Shown here: positions 7,788-15,662 of the stretch, in pieces | Layout: the number at the start of each line of letters is the position of its first letter | Numbering within the stretch: the first letter of the stretch is position 1 | Source: Nitrospirota bacterium | GTDB taxonomy: Bacteria > Nitrospirota > Thermodesulfovibrionia > Thermodesulfovibrionales > BMS3Bbin05 | DNA: 38,302 nt | Reading direction: 5' to 3' | Assembly: GCA_020351835.1 (NCBI GenBank) | Contig: CP070669.1 | Coordinates: 595,392 to 633,693 of the forward strand | Made by a program: the position numbers and the translations under genes | Notes under the pieces: model-generated | Told to the model about the DNA's origin: nothing | Databases searched by the model: none | The model's input: only the letters and a program-made list of their open reading frames with translations

Positions 7788-9896
7788 ATGAACTGTCCTA
7801 ACTGCAAAGAGCAGGCGCTCAGGCCTGTCCTGACCAGGCAGGGGACAGAAATAGATTATTGCGACAAGTGCAAAGGGGTGTGGCTGGATAAAGGTGAGAT
7901 CTTCCAGTTCGCCAGGAAGCCGAAACTGGTATCCCGGAAACTTAACGAGGGCTTTAAGAAGAAAAGACAGGGGAACAAGCTGTCACCCCGGAGCGGAAAG
8001 CCTATGATAGAGTTTCGCTATCCGGGAGGCCCTCTCATTGATTATGACACTGAGTCCGGGGGGCTTTGGTTCGATGCCGGAGAACTGAGAGCTCTTCTCA
8101 ATTCTGAAGCGAACATGAAGATGAACCTCGACAGGGCAACGGTCGGATCTTCAGGTAAGGCCGGGATGAGCGATAACCTGAAGAGACGCGAGCGGCTGCA
8201 GGCGGGTAAGTTGTTGCCTCTTCCCAATATGTTCATGAGGTCAATGTATACCCTTTTCGGTCTATACGCATTATTGGGAGCGATATTAATTGCCGCGGTT
8301 GAGTTCCTTGATATGCCCGTGGAGTTCGCTGTAGGTTTTGGCCTCATAGTGATGATGATCCAGTTCATAATAGGGCCGTTCCTGATGGACCTGTCGCTGA
8401 GATGTTTCTATAAGATGGAGTGGATGGACAGGTCAGAGCTTCCCGAGGACCTTCAGAGGTTCGTAAAGCAACTGTGCGCCGAAAATAAGATGAAGTTCCC
8501 GAGGTTCGGCGTGATCGATGATGGTGCCCCGCAAGCATTTACATACGGACATACCCCGGGCAATGCCCGAATAGTGGTCTCAAGAGGGCTGTTCGAACTG
8601 TTGGATCCCGAGGAATCACAGGCTGTTATCGCCCATGAGATAGGACATGCCGTCCACTGGGACATGCTTCTGATGACAATAGCCCAGATGGTCCCGTTAC
8701 TGCTCTATTATGTTTACAGAACCCTTGTCAGGATGGATACCTCGGACAGTGAAAATAAGGGCAATCAGGCCAAGGTGGTGGTGGCGATCGGTGCGTATGT
8801 CCTATATATAGTAAGCGAGTACATAGTTCTCTGGTTCTCCAGGACAAGGGAGTATCATGCGGACAGGTTCGCCGGTGAAGCTACAGGGGATCCTTCCAAG
8901 CTTGCAAGTGCTCTTGTTAAGATCGCATATGGGCTTGCCGGTCAGGAAAAGAAGAAGGATAAGACAGAAGAGAGCTCCGGATCAAGAAGTGCGAACCTCG
9001 AGGCTATAGGTGCTATGGGGATATTTGATGGCAAAGCGGCAAGGGCCTTTGCAGTGGCAGGCTTCAATGAAGGGGTCATGGCATCGGGAGAGGTGGACAA
9101 AGAGAACGTCAAGAGCGCCATGAGATGGGACCTCTGGAACCCGTGGGCTAAATGGTATGAACTTAATTCGACCCATCCGCTTGTCGCGAACAGGTTGATG
9201 TACATGTCGAACCTGGCTACCCACATGGGAAAGGAGCCCTATATAGTCTTTGATCACAGAAGGCCGGAATCATACTGGGACGAGTTCTTTGTTGACATAA
9301 TCATCCATCTGCTGCCCCTCCTATCTATAGCTGGAGTAGTAGGGGTGTTCTTTCTTATGCGGGGCGCGGAGGCATTCCCGTCACAGTTAACGCAAATGGT
9401 CCCCTATTTGATAGCCTTTCTCGGAGCGGCTATGATGATAAGGTTCAGGTTCTCTTACAAGGGGGGCTACTTTCCAAAGATGAGCGTTGCATCTCTTCTG
9501 AAGAAGGTCAAGGTTTCTTCTGTAAGACCCGTACCATGCACTTTGAAGGGGAAGATAATAGGCAGAGGGGTGCCGGGATATATCTTTTCCGAAGATTTCG
9601 TTATGAAGGACGACACAGGTATCATCTTCCTTGACTACAGGCAGCCTTTCGCGCTCTGGGAACTTCTGTTCGGCCTTCTCAAAGCGGGAGAGTATCAGGG
9701 CAGAGAGGTTGCTGTTGAAGGGTGGTACAGGAGGTCCCCGGTCCCATATGTAGAAGTGAAGGCCATATACAGTGCAGGTGAGCTCAACCGTAGCTGGGTC
9801 CCTGCGCTTTACAAGTTCACTGCAGTTGTTCTTTTTTTAATAGGAGCTGGCTGGGCTCTTCTCTCTTTTTTCGGTCCGAAACTGGGTTTGTTATGA
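7788..9896 (+). CDS. M48 (HtpX/Ste24-like) metalloprotease with N-terminal zinc ribbon
   Basis: The 702-residue protein has a TFIIB-type zinc ribbon at the N-terminus (C3-x2-C6, C25-x2-C28, with GVWLDKGEI), a second degenerate copy without Cys (GGLWFDAGEL, about 92-100), two helices (about 155-200), then an M48 peptidase core: HEIGH at 283-287 with the third zinc ligand E355 in SRTREYHADRFA. More membrane helices follow (about 505-545), then a soluble domain and a terminal helix. By family it is a membrane-bound zinc endopeptidase with a cytoplasmic active site, used in membrane protein quality control. The fusion to a zinc ribbon and the long C-terminal domain are unlike HtpX (about 290 residues). 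Confidence 0.92.
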   Translation: MNCPNCKEQALRPVLTRQGTEIDYCDKCKGVWLDKGEIFQFARKPKLVSRKLNEGFKKKRQGNKLSPRSGKPMIEFRYPGGPLIDYDTESGGLWFDAGELRALLNSEANMKMNLDRATVGSSGKAGMSDNLKRRERLQAGKLLPLPNMFMRSMYTLFGLYALLGAILIAAVEFLDMPVEFAVGFGLIVMMIQFIIGPFLMDLSLRCFYKMEWMDRSELPEDLQRFVKQLCAENKMKFPRFGVIDDGAPQAFTYGHTPGNARIVVSRGLFELLDPEESQAVIAHEIGHAVHWDMLLMTIAQMVPLLLYYVYRTLVRMDTSDSENKGNQAKVVVAIGAYVLYIVSEYIVLWFSRTREYHADRFAGEATGDPSKLASALVKIAYGLAGQEKKKDKTEESSGSRSANLEAIGAMGIFDGKAARAFAVAGFNEGVMASGEVDKENVKSAMRWDLWNPWAKWYELNSTHPLVANRLMYMSNLATHMGKEPYIVFDHRRPESYWDEFFVDIIIHLLPLLSIAGVVGVFFLMRGAEAFPSQLTQMVPYLIAFLGAAMMIRFRFSYKGGYFPKMSVASLLKKVKVSSVRPVPCTLKGKIIGRGVPGYIFSEDFVMKDDTGIIFLDYRQPFALWELLFGLLKAGEYQGREVAVEGWYRRSPVPYVEVKAIYSAGELNRSWVPALYKFTAVVLFLIGAGWALLSFFGPKLGLL

Positions 9897-9918
9897 ATGG
9901 TCTTCCGTTGAAAGAGAT

Positions 9919-10359
9919 CTAATAGATCCAGAGAAGCTTTCTAAATATCCAGCCCTTTCCTCCGAACTCATCCTCGACCTTTACCCATGACCCCTTTCTT
10001 TCAATGACCTTGAACGTCTCATGCTTTATCGTCGGGCTGAGCTCGATCTCCTCGTGGTTCGTTCCGGGACCTGTCCTTATATTTGCCTCTTCGACCTTTA
10101 CCACTGCGCAGTCGAAATTCTTTGTTACAAGGTTTTGATGCACCCAGTATGTCTTCTTCTCGAAGTCCTGAACGTGTACCCATTCCCCTTTCTTTCCGAC
10201 CTGCTTCAGCGGAGTGTACTTGAAAGCTTCATCTATCATCTTGTGGTTCTTGCCGGGTCCTTTTCTGAGGTTAACCCCTGATTTCTTTATGCAAAGGGCA
10301 AAGGAGGGAAAGGTAAGGCAAAGGACAATGAACGGTATGAGAAACGAATGGCGCACCAT
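9919..10359 (-). CDS. Exported protein with two bacterial SH3 domains
   Basis: The mature protein is two SH3b repeats: GVNLRKGPGKNHKMI...WVHVQD and ANIRTGPGTNHEEIE...WVKVED..GWI. SH3b domains bind peptidoglycan or peptides at the cell surface. The ATG at 10357-10359 (MVRHSFLIPF) is chosen because it gives a normal signal peptide (cleavage after PSFA); the longer GTG start at 10440 would require translating through the terminator hairpin at 10388-10417. No clear ribosome site. A single Cys follows the signal, but it is not a good lipobox. Confidence 0.85.
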   Translation of the reverse strand: MVRHSFLIPFIVLCLTFPSFALCIKKSGVNLRKGPGKNHKMIDEAFKYTPLKQVGKKGEWVHVQDFEKKTYWVHQNLVTKNFDCAVVKVEEANIRTGPGTNHEEIELSPTIKHETFKVIERKGSWVKVEDEFGGKGWIFRKLLWIY

Positions 10360-10387
10360 TGGGATTATTATATATATTTGAAGGATC

Positions 10388-10417
10388 AAAAAAAAAGAGA
10401 GCGGTGCGAGCGCTCTC
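10388..10417 (-). terminator. Rho-independent terminator of the 97-residue exported protein gene
   Basis: On the minus strand GAGAGCG pairs with CGCTCTC over a 7-nt loop and is followed by nine T. It lies 27 bases after the stop at 10444 and before the SH3 gene start at 10359. Confidence 0.88.
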
Positions 10418-10443
10418 CATGATCTCCGGTATCTAAACACGGA

Positions 10444-10737
10444 TCAACAGCCCTGAACTACCCTCTTGCTGGGTTTTAATCCCTTTACTATCATCTTGCC
10501 GTCTTTCTCTTCTACGAATGCCTTTACCTTCATGTCTGTCTTGAACTTCTTGAGGTTAACCGTGCCGGCAACTTCCATGGTCATCTCATCCTTGGTGCCG
10601 GCAGGACAGAACACGATCGTTCCCTTTTCCATATCGATACCTTTGATGGTTCCTTCCTTCATCTCGGCTCCAATTGCTGCTGCGGCAAATGATATAGAGA
10701 TCAGAGCTGTCAGGACCACAATAAAAAAATGTTTCAT
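10444..10737 (-). CDS. Small exported beta-rich protein
   Basis: The 97-residue protein has a signal peptide (about 1-24, cleavage near AIGA-EM) and a mature domain of alternating strands (EGTIKGIDMEKGTIVF..., MKVKAFVEEKDGKMIVKGL) like a small OB-type barrel. The same strand pattern is visible after the CXXCH motif in the selenoprotein at 23454. It ends in GC. A strong AAAAGGAGG ribosome site precedes the ATG. No specific family recognised. It is monocistronic with its own terminator. Confidence 0.8.
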   Translation of the reverse strand: MKHFFIVVLTALISISFAAAAIGAEMKEGTIKGIDMEKGTIVFCPAGTKDEMTMEVAGTVNLKKFKTDMKVKAFVEEKDGKMIVKGLKPSKRVVQGC

Positions 10738-10853
10738 ACCTTTTTACCTCCTTTTGGTGATTATTTATTGTAGTCGATATAAAAGAAAAATGCATGTAAT
10801 GACGGTTACAGTACCGCTTTATCAGACAAGTGGTCATAAATCATGGGTCGTTC

Positions 10854-10882
10854 TTGACGTTGAGGCATTTATGGACTACCAT
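10854..10882 (+). promoter_or_regulatory. Sigma70-type promoter for two-CW copy 2
   Basis: TTGACG (10854-10859), 17-nt spacer, TACCAT (10877-10882). It lies 27 bases upstream of the two-CW start. Confidence 0.55.
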
Positions 10883-10908
10883 TAGTTAAGGTCTGATGAC
10901 CCGCTTAT

Positions 10909-11259
10909 ATGATGATGAGCATCAAGATCAGAAAGGATGGGGATGGGTCCCGCAGGTTGAACTGCTGGGAGTTCCACGAGTGCTGCAAGGAGATAGGTTG
11001 CATAGATAATGAATCAAAGCAGATATGCCCTGCCACCACCGAAGAAAGGCTCAACGGGGTACACGGGGGGGTGAACGCAGGGCGTGCATGCTGGGTCGTT
11101 GTCGGCACATTGTGTTTCAGTGAGAGACAGGACAATTATAAACATAAATCCAAGATATGCAGTACCTGCGCTTTTTATGAGATGGTAAAGAACGAGGAGG
11201 GCAACTCCAGGTTCATACCTGCAATATTTCTTCAGGAGCTTTTAGAACAAAATGCCTGA
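10909..11259 (+). CDS. Two-CW domain protein, copy 2
   Basis: The 116-residue protein carries the same pattern as the gene at 555-902: LNCWEFHECCKE, a C..ICPA segment, NGVHGGVNAGRACWVVVGTLC, then CSTCAFYEMV. The exact role of the family is unknown; conserved Cys imply metal or cluster binding (inference). Three consecutive in-frame ATG codons (10909, 10912, 10915) leave the start uncertain by two residues, and no strong ribosome site is seen. Unlike copy 1 it stands alone behind its own promoter. Confidence 0.85.
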   Translation: MMMSIKIRKDGDGSRRLNCWEFHECCKEIGCIDNESKQICPATTEERLNGVHGGVNAGRACWVVVGTLCFSERQDNYKHKSKICSTCAFYEMVKNEEGNSRFIPAIFLQELLEQNA

Positions 11260-11265
11260 GCCGGG

Positions 11266-11832
11266 CTAGTGATGTGAGTGATCATGACCCTTCCTGTGAG
11301 AACTTCCCGGTCCGTAGCCTCTGAGGTCGTCATATCTCTTTATCTGGTCCTCCGAAAGTATGCTCTTCATTTTGATATGTGCTTTTAGATGTGCTGCTCT
11401 CAGCCTGCCCATTAGCCGGCCAAGCTCGAGCGTTATCTCTTCCAGGACCTTTTCATCGATATGTTCATGAGCAAAACGACGGTCAAGTATTGTTTCCTTT
11501 TCTATGATCTCTTTCCCAAGCGATAAGGCCTCTTCATGCATTATGTCATACGCTGCTATTGTTTGGTCTTTCTGCTTTTCGGTGAGTTCCAGCTCTGAGG
11601 CCAGCTCGAGAACGTGCTTAGGCCCGGGGTAATGGTTCAGCTCGGCCGCCTTTGCCATTCCCATCCCGCTTCCGTCCCTCAGCCCCTTTATCTCTTCATC
11701 TGAGAGGGCCTTTATATCCCGCCTTTCCTGGCCCGAATAGGGCGAATGGCCTTCCTGCTCCGCCGAAACCGACAACGAAACCGGCAAAAAGATAAGCGAA
11801 ATGATCAGAACTATGAATATTCTATGCTCCAT
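11266..11832 (-). CDS. Spy/CpxP-like periplasmic protein with His-rich tail
   Basis: About 188 residues: signal peptide (about 1-24), then an amphipathic all-helical region with an LTEKQKDQTIAAYDIMHEEA segment and a SEDQIKRYDDLRG segment, the LTxxQ-type motifs of the Spy/CpxP/CnrX group of periplasmic chaperones and metal sensors. The C-terminus is GSSHRKGHDHSHH, a likely metal-binding tail. Start at the ATG at 11830-11832 so that the signal begins at the N-terminus; the GTG at 11853 is the alternative. Convergent with the two-CW gene, 6 bases apart. Confidence 0.78.
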   Translation of the reverse strand: MEHRIFIVLIISLIFLPVSLSVSAEQEGHSPYSGQERRDIKALSDEEIKGLRDGSGMGMAKAAELNHYPGPKHVLELASELELTEKQKDQTIAAYDIMHEEALSLGKEIIEKETILDRRFAHEHIDEKVLEEITLELGRLMGRLRAAHLKAHIKMKSILSEDQIKRYDDLRGYGPGSSHRKGHDHSHH

Positions 11833-11876
11833 ATAACACGATAATAATAGCACCTCGGGAGGATAATGTGAAAGCT

Positions 11877-12893
11877 CTATTGGCCGCTTTCACTGTGCTC
11901 CTTACCGATATCTGTAATGACCCTTTCATACTCCTCCGGGTGCATCTTGGAATGCCAGTTTTCCGTCAACACTCCTATGCCGATTATCAGATAGAAAGAG
12001 ACTATAAGAGCGATCGGGAACAGTACGGGTTTGAACGGTTTACGGTCCTTCCCTGCCCGAACGGTCATCTCAAGCGCGCCTTCCTCAGGGCAATGGCTGA
12101 GACATGTGGTGCAACCCAGGCACTCAGGCGAATGGACAATATCCTGTTCACTCACCTCTATGGCCGATGGACATGCCTTTGTGCAGGCCTTGCAATCTAT
12201 GCATTTATCATTATCCCTTTTTATCTTTGCGGGACTTGCCGAGCTGACCAGCCCTAGCAGTGCCCCGTATGGGCAGAGGTACCTGCACCAGAAGTTCTTG
12301 TAGAAGAGCGAGAACGCACCGATGACAAGCAGTACGATCAAAGTAAGGGTAGACATCTGTGTAAAGACCTGCATGGTCCTGACGTCTATCGTCTTATAAT
12401 AGTCTGTGATGAAGAAAAGGACCATCATATTAGGGGTCATGGCAACTCCTATAAGCAGAATGAACATGCCCATCAGCAGGTATTTTAGTGATCTGACCGG
12501 GATATCGTATTGCTTGCTCATAATGAAGTTCTTTCCGAACAGCTTTTCTCCGGCCATCCAGAAGTACTGGGATATGGTGCCGATGGGACATATCCATCCG
12601 CAGAATCCTTTTTTAGCGACCAGAGAGACGGTCACTATGGCAAGGAACATGATGAACGCCGCAGGATGGATCGGCTCGATTATCCCGGTAAATATGAAGT
12701 ACTTAAGTGACATAAAACCGGCGATGGGCATGAATGCATCTACCGAAGGGGGTCTCGTGACGAACTCGGCCGTATCACTGCCGAACTGGCTCATGAACAG
12801 ATAGAACCTGTAACCTGTCAGCACGGTCAAAAACAGAAAAAAGGCCTGAGTGGCGTGTCTCACCTTTCTCATGTAAGAATATCTTGTTGCCAT
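11877..12893 (-). CDS. NapH-like polyferredoxin membrane protein
   Basis: The 338-residue protein has about five membrane helices (near 18-35, 65-92, 136-165, 183-197, 290-310), two cytoplasm-facing CxxxC motifs (C98/C102 in CGWICPIG, C203/C207 in CRYLCPYG) and two ferredoxin-type [4Fe-4S] sites (C231, C234, C237, C241 and C258, C261, C264, C268). This is the NapH/NosR-C-terminal/CcoG-type quinol-to-periplasm electron carrier layout. No nitrate, nitrous oxide or oxidase genes adjoin, so the partner is unknown. An FNR-like palindrome lies about 45 bases upstream. Confidence 0.9.
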   Translation of the reverse strand: MATRYSYMRKVRHATQAFFLFLTVLTGYRFYLFMSQFGSDTAEFVTRPPSVDAFMPIAGFMSLKYFIFTGIIEPIHPAAFIMFLAIVTVSLVAKKGFCGWICPIGTISQYFWMAGEKLFGKNFIMSKQYDIPVRSLKYLLMGMFILLIGVAMTPNMMVLFFITDYYKTIDVRTMQVFTQMSTLTLIVLLVIGAFSLFYKNFWCRYLCPYGALLGLVSSASPAKIKRDNDKCIDCKACTKACPSAIEVSEQDIVHSPECLGCTTCLSHCPEEGALEMTVRAGKDRKPFKPVLFPIALIVSFYLIIGIGVLTENWHSKMHPEEYERVITDIGKEHSESGQ

Positions 12894-12930
12894 TGTTATG
12901 TATGTTAAGGTTTATTGCCGGTCCATGTAT

Positions 12931-12944
12931 ATGATGTGAATCAT
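12931..12944. promoter_or_regulatory. FNR/CRP-like palindromic operator
   Basis: ATGATGTGAATCAT is a perfect 5-4-5 palindrome close to the FNR/DNR consensus TTGATnnnnATCAA. Its centre lies near -41.5 relative to a start site predicted next to the polyferredoxin ATG (weak -10 TAACAT on minus at about 12902-12907), the class II activator position. It could also serve the plus-strand promoter at 12972. Confidence 0.5.
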
Positions 12945-12971
12945 GTTTATTAAGGCGTTCTGATACTCATC

Positions 12972-13000
12972 TTGTATCTCAAATAGACTTGCTGTATAAT
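12972..13000 (+). promoter_or_regulatory. Sigma70-type promoter
   Basis: TTGTAT (12972-12977), 17-nt spacer, perfect TATAAT (12995-13000). It drives the gene starting at 13071. Confidence 0.65.
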
Positions 13001-13070
13001 CATCAATGATGCACATCGTGCGTTCTGCAGCGGATGCATGCAGAGTGAAATAGAACTGTCAGGAGGGTCT

Positions 13071-13448
13071 ATGTCTGTTCCTTTGATGTTTGGTAGATTT
13101 CTTATTATGAGGGATAAGGTCACCGAGAACGAGCTCACAGAAGCCCTAAAGGTGCAGTCTGAGCTCAACAGGTCCTTTGCTGAGGAGCTTCTAGAGGGGG
13201 GGCATATCGATCTTGAACAGTTCAGACAGGCATGGACCTATCAAAGAGAGAAGTTCGTTACCTTTAAAGATGCCGTAAGGGCCCTTGAGCTTGTCGGTCC
13301 GGACGTCATCGAGCAGATAGATAGTGAGTGTTCCGGCAGGTATATTAAGTTAGGTGAGCTCCTTGTTCAGAAGGGTTCGCTCAGCGCTGAAGAGCTGGAA
13401 GAGGCGCTTAAGGAGTTTCAGGAAGGCAATTATATGTCGGACCTTTAG
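13071..13448 (+). CDS. Protein with two GspE-N/MshEN-like half repeats
   Basis: About 125 residues, start at the ATG at 13071 with CAGGAGGG 4-9 nt upstream (the upstream ATG at 13038 lacks a ribosome site). Two related segments are seen: FGRFLIMRDKVTENELTEALKVQ near the start and IKLGELLVQKGSLSAEELEEAL near the end. This LGelLv..G.it..eL..AL pattern is that of the MshEN/GspE N-terminal domain, which in type II secretion and pilus ATPases can bind c-di-GMP. Here it is free-standing; given several PilZ proteins in the window a c-di-GMP link is tempting but inferred. Confidence 0.8.
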   Translation: MSVPLMFGRFLIMRDKVTENELTEALKVQSELNRSFAEELLEGGHIDLEQFRQAWTYQREKFVTFKDAVRALELVGPDVIEQIDSECSGRYIKLGELLVQKGSLSAEELEEALKEFQEGNYMSDL

Positions 13449-13460
13449 AGGTCTGTCCTC

Positions 13461-13895
13461 TTAGGCATTATCCTTGATGAACTTAAGGATGCGGGATATA
13501 TCGAACGCACCATATTCCCTGTTCAGCTCTTTTCCTTGTCTGAAAAGCACCACGGTCGGGACCTGCAGAATGCCGTATTTCTTTGCTATATCCGGTTCGG
13601 TATCCTTGTTGACCTTTGCTATGCGCAGTCTGGGTTCTAGCCTTGTAGCCGCGAGCGCGACCGCGGGTGCCATCATCTTAGATTCATCGCTCCATGATGC
13701 CCAGAAATCGACAAGTATAGGAATGTCGTTCTTTTTTATATGTTTCTCGAAACTTGAAGTGTCCAGTGATATCGGTTTGCCGGTAAAAAGCAGCTGGTGG
13801 CAACTACCGCACTTCGGGTTCTTCTTTAATTTTGCGGGAGTTAATTTGTTAACCGCATTGCAGTGGGGGCATACTATATGAACATTGTCAGCCAT
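13461..13895 (-). CDS. Thioredoxin-2-like protein lacking the CGPC active site
   Basis: The 144-residue protein is laid out like thioredoxin 2 (TrxC): N-terminal zinc finger with C9-x2-C12 and C29-x2-C32, then a thioredoxin fold with VDFWASW..., KMMAP and the cis-Pro loop LQVPTVVLF. The active site WCGPC is replaced by W68-S69-D70-E71-S72, so both redox cysteines are gone; I checked this in the DNA. It cannot be a normal disulfide reductase. A chaperone or docking role is possible (inference). Zinc-finger cysteines are intact, so this is not simple decay. Confidence 0.9.
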   Translation of the reverse strand: MADNVHIVCPHCNAVNKLTPAKLKKNPKCGSCHQLLFTGKPISLDTSSFEKHIKKNDIPILVDFWASWSDESKMMAPAVALAATRLEPRLRIAKVNKDTEPDIAKKYGILQVPTVVLFRQGKELNREYGAFDISRILKFIKDNA

Positions 13896-13992
13896 TTCAC
13901 TAGATAGTATAGCAGTTCGGTGTTTATCACAGAAAAGAAATTTTTATAGTGTTCTTGCTTTTACTGTTAACCTGTTGTAGCATAGCACTGCC

Positions 13993-15087
13993 ATGACAAA
14001 GAGAAAAGAAGAGAAGAAAAAGCTCAGGGTGCTGATGATAGAGCCGTACTATGGCGGTTCCCATAAGAGCTTTTTAGACGGGCTTATAGGCCGCCTGCCC
14101 CATGAGGTTGACCTGATGGAGCTTCCGGCAAGGAAATGGATGTGGAGGATGAGGTTATCGGCCCCATATTTTGCGGATCTGCTTCACAGTCTTGGCAGGG
14201 AATATGATGTCATATTATGCTCAACCTTCATTGATGTCGCATCTTTCAGGGGCCTGTCGCCGGAGTGGGTAAGGCGGGTTCCGGTACTGACATATTTTCA
14301 TGAGAACCAGTTCGAGTATCCGGTCCAGGTCGGGGACGAGAGGGACCTGCATTTCGCACTGACCAATTTGACAACCGCTCTGGCATCGGACAGGATAGCG
14401 TTCAATTCGAAGTACAATCTTGAGACCTTTTTGAAGGGAGTGGAGGATATCTTGAAGGTCTCCTATGACCTTAAGCTCAATGATCCGTGCGGTGCGATAA
14501 GGAGCAGGGCGAGCGTTATACACCCCGCCATCGATTTCTCGAGCATAGATGAGGTGAAGCCTCAGCATGAAGGGGGTTCCCCGGTCGTGCTTTGGAACCA
14601 CAGGTGGGAGCATGATAAGGACCCTGATACGTTCTTCAAGGCATTGTTCAAGCTTGATGCCGAGGGACTGGATTTCGGTGTAGTAGTTCTGGGGGAGTCC
14701 TTCACGGAGATCCCCCCGATCTTTAATGAGGCAAAGGCAAGGCTTTCCGGAAGGATACTACATATGGGATACGTAAAGGACAGAAGGGATTATGCATCAT
14801 GGTTAAGGAGGAGCACAATTGCGGTTTCGACCGCACAGCATGAGTTTTTTGGTATAGCTGCTGTCGAGGCGGCAAGGGCAGGGTGCGTACCTCTGGTCCC
14901 TCGCAGGCTTTCATATCCGGAGCTGTTCGATGAGAAGTTCCTTTATGATGACCGTGAGCTCCTGACGAGGTTGAGAAACCTTATTATCCTGGGGAAGAGG
15001 CTTTCTGACGATGAAGCGAGGGAAATGACCGAGCCATACTCATGGTCCGTTCTGGCGAAAAAGTTCGAGAGATGGTTATGCGGGTGA
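13993..15087 (+). CDS. DUF3524-type glycosyltransferase (tRNA-queuosine alpha-mannosyltransferase family)
   Basis: The 364-residue protein opens with LRVLMIEPYYGGSHKSFLDGL, characteristic of DUF3524/GTDC1-like proteins, and contains FHENQFEYP, an FNSKYN segment, and a GT-B C-terminal half (LWNHRWEHDKDPDTFFKAL, STAQHEFFGIAAVEAARAGCVPLVPRRLSYPE). The vertebrate family member mannosylates queuosine in tRNA-Asp; bacterial members are assumed to have the same or a related activity. By fold it uses a nucleotide-sugar donor and lies in the cytoplasm. The ATG has no clear ribosome site. It stands alone. Confidence 0.87.
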   Translation: MTKRKEEKKKLRVLMIEPYYGGSHKSFLDGLIGRLPHEVDLMELPARKWMWRMRLSAPYFADLLHSLGREYDVILCSTFIDVASFRGLSPEWVRRVPVLTYFHENQFEYPVQVGDERDLHFALTNLTTALASDRIAFNSKYNLETFLKGVEDILKVSYDLKLNDPCGAIRSRASVIHPAIDFSSIDEVKPQHEGGSPVVLWNHRWEHDKDPDTFFKALFKLDAEGLDFGVVVLGESFTEIPPIFNEAKARLSGRILHMGYVKDRRDYASWLRRSTIAVSTAQHEFFGIAAVEAARAGCVPLVPRRLSYPELFDEKFLYDDRELLTRLRNLIILGKRLSDDEAREMTEPYSWSVLAKKFERWLCG

Positions 15088-15166
15088 GATCTTATGCATT
15101 TTTTCATTGTTTTGAATATACTAAAGCAAGTGGTGTAACTCCCATATTCTCAATAGGGGGCCATTG

Positions 15167-15646
15167 ATGATCTGCTACTCTTGCGGTGATCTTGTTAAGG
15201 ATACAGATATTGATGCTCTGGTATGTCTTACGTGCTCGGTGAACTATTGCAGTAAGTGTTTTGAACCCGAGGACCGGTGCCAGATATGCGGTAACCCATT
15301 AGAGGAACTGGCAAGTGTTCAGCTTGATTACTTTAATCCTTCAGAACTTCTTGCGGAGGTTATCTCTTCAGAGAAGAGGGAGCAGCCAAGGTCTAAGATA
15401 GAACTTAGATGCGCATATACCATGAGGGTCAGGAGGGGAGCGGAGGTCCGTAATGAAGAGTATAAGGCACTCACGCATGACATCAGCGCGACAGGTATTT
15501 GTTTTTATTCAAGGACCGCCCTGCATGTCGGGCAGACCGTAAGCATAGATAAATGCTCTGCCTTTACGGGAAGCAGGACGGCCGTAGTACGGTGGGTAAA
15601 GAAGGGGAAGAACCATATTTACCTGTCCGGCCTGATGTTCAGTTAA
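15167..15646 (+). CDS. Zinc-ribbon/RING-like plus PilZ domain protein
   Basis: The 159-residue protein has eight Cys in the first 45 residues (CYSCGD, CLTCSVNYCSKCF, CQICGNPLEEL), a double zinc-binding module resembling a small RING or B-box, then a PilZ domain with RxxxR (REQPR) and DxSxxG (HDISATG). This predicts a c-di-GMP-responsive protein with a metal-stabilised interaction module. ATG at 15167 has AGGGGG 6 nt upstream; a TTG one codon earlier is less likely. It is not near a diguanylate cyclase, but two more PilZ proteins lie at the left edge and one at 27301. Confidence 0.87.
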   Translation: MICYSCGDLVKDTDIDALVCLTCSVNYCSKCFEPEDRCQICGNPLEELASVQLDYFNPSELLAEVISSEKREQPRSKIELRCAYTMRVRRGAEVRNEEYKALTHDISATGICFYSRTALHVGQTVSIDKCSAFTGSRTAVVRWVKKGKNHIYLSGLMFS

Positions 15647-15662
15647 AAAAGGTCGGTCCGGA

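Noticed and set aside
10359-10446. In-frame UGA joining the 97-residue exported protein (ending GC) to the SH3 frame, as a fourth Sec candidate
   Set aside because: The hairpin after the UGA is followed by nine T and is a terminator; its loop starts CT without G and too much unrelated sequence follows. No family has Cys there.
11868-12257. Plus-strand frame with a GGGAGG upstream, opposite the polyferredoxin gene
   Set aside because: The polyferredoxin on minus has full cysteine motifs; the plus product has no coherent family features.
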